Shown in pieces: positions 59,251-64,000 of a stretch of DNA of 64,000 bases. The notes beneath the pieces are model-generated. The model was not told the DNA's origin and ran no database searches. It was given only the letters and a program-made list of their open reading frames with translations. The DNA lies in NCBI GenBank assembly GCA_023460975.1, contig JAEWOG010000073.1:1-64000 (forward strand). Reading direction: 5' to 3'. A program made the position numbers and the translations under genes. The stretch's first letter is position 1, and each line of letters starts with the position of its first letter. This DNA comes from Actinomycetes bacterium (GTDB lineage: Bacteria > Actinomycetota > Actinomycetes > Propionibacteriales > Nocardioidaceae).

Positions 59251-59901
59251 ATGAACCACGAGCACAGCGACCAGGACCCCACCGAGTTCTGGGAGGAGTT
59301 CTACTCCGGCGACCACCCGTGGACGGGGCGGGTCAACGCCCTGCTCGCCGCCGAACTGGAGGAGCGCCCCCTCGACGCCGCCAGCGCACTGGACCTGGGC
59401 TGCGGCTCGGGTGCCGACGCGGTGTGGTTGGCCGAGCGCGGCTGGCAGGTCACCGGCACCGACATCGCGGAGTCCGCGTTGAGCCGGGCCCGCGAGGCCG
59501 CCGCTCAGGCCGGGGTCCAGGTGCGGTTCGTCCGCGCCAGCCTGCCCGAGGAGTTCCCCGAGGGTTCGTGGGATCTCGTGACGGCCTCCTACCTGCACTC
59601 CCCCACGGCCCTGTCGCGCACCGAGGTGCTGCGCCGCGCCCTCGACGCCCTGGCACCGGGCGGCACGCTCCTGGTCGTCAGCCACGAACGCGGCCCGTCC
59701 TGGAAGGAGGGCCACCCGGCCGAGTTGCCGAGCCTGGCCCAGGTGCTCGCGGACGTGGAGGTGCCGGGCTTCACGGTCGTCCACGCGGTCGTCCACGAAA
59801 CCGAGGTCGTCTCGCCCGAGGGCGAGAAGGGCACCAAGAGCGACACCGTCGTACGCGTCCGCCGCGTGGCTGAGGACCCGGCGCCGGCCCCGGCTCCATG
59901 A
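59251..59901 (+). CDS. Class I SAM-dependent methyltransferase
   Basis: This 216-residue protein has motif I ALDLGCGSGADAVWLAERG (about 45-63), the acidic residue ending beta2 in TGTDIAESALSRA, and ASYLHSPTAL as motif IV. The N-terminus FWEEFYSGDHPWTGRVNALL resembles thiopurine/tellurite-resistance-like methyltransferases (TehB type), but the substrate is not defined. GAGGAGC precedes the ATG. It overlaps the SDR gene by 4 bp. Confidence 0.88.
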   Translation: MNHEHSDQDPTEFWEEFYSGDHPWTGRVNALLAAELEERPLDAASALDLGCGSGADAVWLAERGWQVTGTDIAESALSRAREAAAQAGVQVRFVRASLPEEFPEGSWDLVTASYLHSPTALSRTEVLRRALDALAPGGTLLVVSHERGPSWKEGHPAELPSLAQVLADVEVPGFTVVHAVVHETEVVSPEGEKGTKSDTVVRVRRVAEDPAPAPAP

Positions 59902-60677
59902 CCTCCTCACCCCCTTCCGCGCCCTCCTCGTCCGAGCGCAGCCTCACGGTCGTCACCGGGGGCACTCGCGGCATCGGCGCGGCGGTGTCGCTTCGCCTGG
60001 CGGGGGCGGGGCACGACCTGGTGCTCGGCTTCCACCGCGACGAGGCTGCGGCCAGCCGCACGGCCCGCGCCTGCGAGGACCTCGGGGCGCGCGTCCGACT
60101 CGTGCCCGGCGACCTCGCCGCCGAGGCGACCGCCGACGCGTTGTTCGCGGCGGCGGCCGAACTGGGGCAGGTCACGGGCCTGGTCAACAACGCGGGGGCG
60201 ACCTACGAGTTCGCCACCCTCGCCGAGACGCCGCTCGATTCGATTCGCCGCACCGTCGACCTCAACCTCACCGCGGCGATCCTGACGGCCCGGGCCGCGG
60301 TACGCGCCATGAGCACCTCGTACGGCGGCCGCGGCGGCGTGATCGTGAACATCTCCTCCGGCGCCGCGACGTTGGGTTCACCGGGCGAGTACGTCCACTA
60401 TGCCGCCGCAAAGGCAGGGGTCGACACCCTGACCCGTGGACTGGGCCTCGAGGTCGCCGCGCAAGGAATCCGCGTGGTCGGGGTCGCGCCGGGCCTCACC
60501 GACACCGATCTGCACGCCGCCACCGGGGACCCGGGACGCCTCGCGCGCATGGCACCCCAGGTGCCTCTGGGACGCGCGGGCAGCGCCGACGAAGTCGCCG
60601 GGGCTGTGGCGTGGCTGATGAGCGACGAGGCGGCGTACGTCACGGGCACGACGCTGCGCGTCGCCGGCGGCCGGTGA
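59898..60677 (+). CDS. Classical short-chain dehydrogenase/reductase
   Basis: This 259-residue oxidoreductase has the cofactor motif TGGTRGIG (20-27), NNAG in LVNNAGAT, the catalytic serine in NISSGAA, and YxxxK in HYAAAKAG. FGAB-like length and the ending DEAAYVTGTTLRVAGG are typical of FabG-like reductases. Coupled to the methyltransferase by an ATGA overlap. The substrate is unknown. Confidence 0.9.
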   Translation: MTSSPPSAPSSSERSLTVVTGGTRGIGAAVSLRLAGAGHDLVLGFHRDEAAASRTARACEDLGARVRLVPGDLAAEATADALFAAAAELGQVTGLVNNAGATYEFATLAETPLDSIRRTVDLNLTAAILTARAAVRAMSTSYGGRGGVIVNISSGAATLGSPGEYVHYAAAKAGVDTLTRGLGLEVAAQGIRVVGVAPGLTDTDLHAATGDPGRLARMAPQVPLGRAGSADEVAGAVAWLMSDEAAYVTGTTLRVAGGR

Positions 60678-60691
60678 GCAACCCCCACCAC

Positions 60692-60765
60692 CGCTGGTTG
60701 AGCCCGTCCCCGCTGGTTGAGCTTGTCGAAACCCCCCACCACCGCTGGTTGAGCCTGTCGAAACC
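60692..60765. repeat. P2 repeats between the SDR and DUF1707 genes
   Basis: Three forward copies of CGCTGGTTGAGCCTGTCGAA type (one truncated) at about 60692, 60710 and 60742 are separated by CCCCCCACCAC. They fill the 109-bp gap between two convergent genes and stand in direct rather than inverted orientation, unlike the cluster at 23433. Confidence 0.85.
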
Positions 60766-60786
60766 CCCCACCACCCGCCGAGCCGT

Positions 60787-61581
60787 CTAGTCGTCCTCGA
60801 CGACGTCGCCCGCGCAGGAGAGATAGATCGACTCGGAGTCGTCGAAGCGGTTCCTGGCGCTCACGTCGACGCACGCCCCCGGCACCCAGCTCATGGGCCG
60901 GATGGTCACCGACACCGACTCCGGTTCCTGGACGGCGGCGCTGACCCGGGTCATCGCCGGCGCGATCGCTGCCGAGTTCAGCGTCGCGAGGTCGATGTAC
61001 CGGATGTCGTCGCTGTCTGACACCGTGCCGACGTCCCATTCGTCCCACGCGCCGTCGTACATCCAGGTGGCGTAGCGGCGCTTGCTGCGGTCGATGACGA
61101 CAGTGACGCTGGCATAACCGCCGTAGAGGTGCACGGAGGTGACCTTGGTCGTGCCGAACTTTTCCTGAGTGGCCTCGGTGAGCTGCGCGAACCCCTCGGT
61201 GGTGTAGAGGTCGATGACCGTCTCGGCCTCGGGCTGCGACGCCGCCCCGAGGGGGGTCTCCGGATCAGGGTCGTCGAAGATCTGGAACATCACGAAGAGC
61301 ACGCCGATCACCGCGGCGATCACGACGAAGGCCGCCGCTGCGCGACCCGGAGCGGGCGCCGTTCTGGCGGCGGGTACGGGGGCCTGCCACCGCGACTCAC
61401 CCGGCCGCTGCAGGTCGACCAACTGCGCATCGAGATCAGCGAACGTCCGCGCCGCGCGCAGCCGGTTGCTGCGTTCGGACCGCTCGACGTCGGTGATCTG
61501 CCCGTCGGCGTACGCCGCGTTGACGAGTTCGATGGCGGCCTCGCGGTCGGCGTCGCGGGCCCGGGTTCGGGAGTACGCCAT
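60787..61581 (-). CDS. DUF1707-domain membrane protein, paralogue 2
   Basis: This 264-residue protein has an N-terminal DUF1707 segment (TRARDADREAAIELVNAAYA; DGQITDVERSERSNRLRAA), a TM helix (AAAFVVIAAVIGVLFVMFQI, about 95-114) and an extracytoplasmic domain with two cysteines (GACVDVS; YLSCAG). The start ATG 61581 shares one base with the previous stop (TGATG), so it is coupled to paralogue 3. Confidence 0.82.
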   Translation of the reverse strand: MAYSRTRARDADREAAIELVNAAYADGQITDVERSERSNRLRAARTFADLDAQLVDLQRPGESRWQAPVPAARTAPAPGRAAAAFVVIAAVIGVLFVMFQIFDDPDPETPLGAASQPEAETVIDLYTTEGFAQLTEATQEKFGTTKVTSVHLYGGYASVTVVIDRSKRRYATWMYDGAWDEWDVGTVSDSDDIRYIDLATLNSAAIAPAMTRVSAAVQEPESVSVTIRPMSWVPGACVDVSARNRFDDSESIYLSCAGDVVEDD

Positions 61582-62420
61582 CACTCCTCCAGGCTGCGGG
61601 TGAGGAGGCGGTTGCCGTTGCACTCGAATCCGTACGCCTTGGCGACGCTCGCGCGCTCCACCCAGAAGCAGACACGTCCCTCGTCGGGGTGCGAGACCTC
61701 GAAGAGCAGGGCGGCGTCGCCTGCGGCTGCCTCGACCTCCTTCGCGACGTCCGCCAGGGCCGCGTCGACCGCGGAGGGCGAGATGAGGTTCAGGTTCAGC
61801 CGTTCCTCACCGCCGGCCGCCTCGATCGGTTCGCTCCAGTTCTCCCCGTCCCACTCGGCGCTCATGGCGCCGTTCTCGCTCTCGGCGATCGGGAAGACCA
61901 CGGCGGCGCCGTCGGCGCTCAACCGCGCGGCGAAGACGTACTCAGAATCGGACACCGAACGCAGCGCCTCACGGAAGGTGACGAAGCCCCATCCCGTCAC
62001 GGGCAGCGTCCCGTCGGCGGACATCGAGAGCCGCGAACGCTCGGGGGTGTCGGAGTCCGGCTTGAGGAGCACGAACCCGACCACGAGCGCGACCAGCACG
62101 GCGGCGACGACGGCCACCGTGCGCACGGACTGACCGCGCGCCCCTCGCGCGAGGGTCGGCGCCACTGTCACGGCATCCGCGGCACCTCGTACGGGACCGC
62201 CCGGACGCCAGGTCGTCCCCTCGGGCTGCAGGTCGAGCACCTCACGGTCGAGGTCCTCCAGCGTCGTCGCGCGCAGGACCGCGGCGGCGCGCTCGTCGTA
62301 CTCCTCGCGGGTGAGCTGCCCGTCGACCCACGCCGCCTCGACGAGGTCGACCGCGACGTCGCGGTCCGTGTCGCGGGCACGCAGCGCGCCGTCACGACGC
62401 TTGCCGGTGGGTGGAGTCAC
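61581..62420 (-). CDS. DUF1707-domain membrane protein, paralogue 3
   Basis: This 279-residue protein has DUF1707 sequence RARDTDRDVAVDLVEAAWV and DGQLTREEYDERAAAVLRA, a TM segment (VAVVAAVLVALVVGFVLL, about 102-119) and an extracytoplasmic region with two cysteines (RVCFWV; FECNGN). The start is taken as GTG 62420 because TACCCT ends six bases upstream; GTG 62426 is in frame. It is the first gene of a coupled pair with paralogue 2. Confidence 0.82.
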   Translation of the reverse strand: MTPPTGKRRDGALRARDTDRDVAVDLVEAAWVDGQLTREEYDERAAAVLRATTLEDLDREVLDLQPEGTTWRPGGPVRGAADAVTVAPTLARGARGQSVRTVAVVAAVLVALVVGFVLLKPDSDTPERSRLSMSADGTLPVTGWGFVTFREALRSVSDSEYVFAARLSADGAAVVFPIAESENGAMSAEWDGENWSEPIEAAGGEERLNLNLISPSAVDAALADVAKEVEAAAGDAALLFEVSHPDEGRVCFWVERASVAKAYGFECNGNRLLTRSLEE

Positions 62421-62426
62421 CCGCAC

Positions 62427-62432
62427 AGGGTA
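62427..62432 (-). promoter_or_regulatory. Putative -10 element of the DUF1707 pair
   Basis: TACCCT ends six bases before GTG 62420, identical to the element at 57480-57485 in sequence and spacing. Confidence 0.5.
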
Positions 62433-62456
62433 GGGCCACCGGTGATGTGCGCCACG

Positions 62457-63608
62457 TCAGTGGTGGCGTTCGAGCAGGGTGACGAGCAGTCCCGCGAGCA
62501 GCGCCCAGAACGCCGCGCCGATTCCGGCCACGGTGATGCCGCTGCCCGCCACGACGAACGTGAGCACGGCGGCGAGGCGGCGGCTCGGGTCCGCGGTGGC
62601 CGCGGTGAGGGCGGCCGCGAGGGTCGCCAGCAGGGCGAGTCCGGCCACGGCCGTGATGACTTCCGTGGGCGCCGTCGTGACGACGACGGTGATCAGGCCG
62701 GACGCGGCGGCGAGGACGAGGTACGTCGCCCCGCTCGTGGTTCCCGCCCACCAGCGCTTGGCCGGCTCCGGATGCGACTCCTCGCCCGCGGCGAGCGCGG
62801 CCGTGATCGCCGCGAGGTTGACGGCGTGCCCGCCCAGGCCGGCGCCCGCGATCGTGCCGATCCCGGTGACGCCCATGCTGGCGCGCCACGGCGCGGTGTA
62901 GCCGAACGAGCTCAGCACCGCGACCCCGGGCACGTTCTGCGAGGCCATGGTCACCACGTACAGCGGCAGCGCGACACCCAGCACCGCTCCGACGGACAGC
63001 GTGGGAGTGGTCCACTCCAGCACGGGCCACGGCGAACCGGCCAGGCCTCCGTGGCGCCCCAGCCACACCCCCATCACGACGAGCGCGGCCGCGAACGCCA
63101 CCGGGGATGCCCAGCGGGGCGAGAGGACGTACGTGAGCAGCCACGCCACCACGACGGGCGCCACGAGCAGCGGCTCGGCGGCGAGACCGAGGACGGGTTG
63201 CAGGCAGAGCTGGAGCAGCACCCCGGCCAGCATGGCCTGCGCGATCGGGGTCGGGATGGCACCGATCAGTTCTCCCAGGCGGGGCCACAGCGCCGTGAGC
63301 AGGATCAGGCAGCCCACCACGATGAAGGCTCCGACCGCGGCGGGCCAGCCGCCGTCGGGGGCGCCGGTGGAGGCGAGGAGCGCGGCGCCGGGGGTGGACC
63401 ACGCGAGGATCACCGGGATGCGGTGACGGACGCTGAGCCACATCGTCCCGAGGCCGCACACCACGCACAGGGCGAGCAGGCCGGAGGCGGCCTGCGAGGG
63501 CGAGGCCCCCATCGCCGCCAGGCCGGCGAGCACGACCGCGAAGCTGCTGGTGAACCCCACCACCGAGGTGAGGACACCGGCGAGCAGGGGTTGCGCCGGG
63601 GCACTCAC
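62457..63608 (-). CDS. benE: BenE-family benzoate/H+ symporter
   Basis: This 383-residue transporter has about 12 TM segments and BenE-typical strings: GFTSSFAVVLAGLAAMGAS, LAWSTPGAALLA and SQNVPGVAVLSSFGY. It should import benzoate or a related aromatic acid with protons. No benzoate degradation gene is nearby, so the true substrate is uncertain. The start is GTG 63608, overlapping the upstream stop as GTGA. Confidence 0.88.
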   Translation of the reverse strand: MSAPAQPLLAGVLTSVVGFTSSFAVVLAGLAAMGASPSQAASGLLALCVVCGLGTMWLSVRHRIPVILAWSTPGAALLASTGAPDGGWPAAVGAFIVVGCLILLTALWPRLGELIGAIPTPIAQAMLAGVLLQLCLQPVLGLAAEPLLVAPVVVAWLLTYVLSPRWASPVAFAAALVVMGVWLGRHGGLAGSPWPVLEWTTPTLSVGAVLGVALPLYVVTMASQNVPGVAVLSSFGYTAPWRASMGVTGIGTIAGAGLGGHAVNLAAITAALAAGEESHPEPAKRWWAGTTSGATYLVLAAASGLITVVVTTAPTEVITAVAGLALLATLAAALTAATADPSRRLAAVLTFVVAGSGITVAGIGAAFWALLAGLLVTLLERHH

Positions 63609-64000
63609 AGGCAGCGGGGGCGCTTCACCTTGAACGAGCGCGTCACCGAGAGGTCACCGTCGCGCAGCACAGTCCTGACGCCCACCTTGCCGCGGGCCGG
63701 CAGCCGCCGGACGGCGCGGGTCACTCGGAAGGGTGCTTCCGTGGCCTTGCCCACCACGGTCGCGCCCACCTTGAACCGGGCACGCTCCACGTGACCGGAC
63801 CCGCCCGCCGCCGTGAAGCGCACCGTGGTTCCGCGGCAGGAGGTACGCAGGGTCACGGTCGCCGCTGCCGCCCGCAGGGCCGCGAGGCGCGCCGCGCGGA
63901 GCTGCTCCGGGGTCTGCTGCGTGGGAACCGGCTGGGTGGGTGCGGGAGTGGTGGGTGCCGGGGTCGTCGGTTCGGTCGGGGTGGGCTCGGTCGGGGTCGG
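63605..64000 (-). CDS. C-terminal part of a Pro/Thr-rich secreted protein (runs off the right edge)
   Basis: The open frame continues beyond 64000, so the N-terminus is missing. The visible 131 residues begin with a Pro/Thr/Glu-rich tract (PTPTEPTPTEPTTPAPTTPA), then a helix (PEQLRAARLAALRAAAATV) and a compact beta domain of about 75 residues with two cysteines (RTSCRG near its start; RPRCL at the end). A proline-rich linker before a small disulfide-capable domain suggests export. Function is unknown. It overlaps benE by 4 bp. Confidence 0.7.
   Translation of the reverse strand, partial: PTPTEPTPTEPTTPAPTTPAPTQPVPTQQTPEQLRAARLAALRAAAATVTLRTSCRGTTVRFTAAGGSGHVERARFKVGATVVGKATEAPFRVTRAVRRLPARGKVGVRTVLRDGDLSVTRSFKVKRPRCL

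Noticed and set aside
1..64000. tRNA, rRNA or prophage genes
   Set aside because: I looked for cloverleaf-like GGTTCGA arms and for integrase, capsid and terminase proteins and found none. A tRNA covariance search would be decisive.

Overview
The window is high-GC (roughly 70% by eye) chromosomal DNA of an actinobacterium. The evidence is GC-ending codons, many GTG starts, many starts without a Shine-Dalgarno sequence but with a -10-like hexamer 6-7 bases upstream, a CsoR copper regulator, DUF1707 proteins, and DUF2319 and BenE families. The gene set would fit a Nocardioidaceae-like soil or marine organism, but that family assignment is inference. I see no rRNA, tRNA, prophage, transposase or CRISPR array.

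Layout. 22-8614: glycerol-3-phosphate dehydrogenase, DEAD-box helicase, a double-GNAT protein, an orphan OmpR-type regulator, a patatin phospholipase and an unusual zinc-ribbon SDR. 9035-16032 (minus): a four-gene ABC operon of two ATPases and two FtsX-type permeases. 16095-17989: an uncharacterised, translationally coupled three-gene set with an 8-TM protein. 18148-19722: a frameshifted PhnB/VOC gene and an alpha/beta hydrolase. 19798-22545: a two-component system and a PepSY protein, linked by TTCAG direct repeats. 22738-24688: an LLM flavin monooxygenase and FMN reductase pair. 25640-29435: the copper operon csoR-copZ-His-rich membrane protein-copA. 30596-33503: a coupled DUF4956-VTC-CotH operon. 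34373-38630: dinB, then a divergent rimK / rimB-aspartoacylase locus. 38656-45572: two tandem paralogous MacB-like ABC cassettes. 45859-50427: small metabolic and regulatory genes, including a flavin-monooxygenase/hemerythrin fusion and an ArsR-SRPBCC pair. 50476-56503: a GH2-DUF2804 fusion, an MFS transporter and a DUF2319 protein. 56646-64000: three DUF1707 paralogs, a phytoene-desaturase-like oxidoreductase, a methyltransferase-SDR pair, a BenE transporter and the C-terminal part of a secreted protein that runs off the right edge.

The most unusual content is not coding. Four intergenic arrays (about 1660-2124, 8626-8994, 29455-29774, 35471-35823) are built from 51 copies of a 9-bp word, GCGTCATAC, or its reverse complement. 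They follow a strict grammar. Same-orientation units sit 30 bp apart (28 of 33 intervals exactly 30). Every switch from forward to reverse (9 of 9) is exactly 35 bp and carries a conserved CACCAAWA-type core. Each array begins 6-20 bp after the stop codon of a gene. I do not recognise this element, and it is my main candidate for an undescribed system. Several other palindromic or interspersed repeats also occur, and some have entered reading frames: the CotH N-terminus, the MFS C-terminus and the GH2 beta-sandwich.
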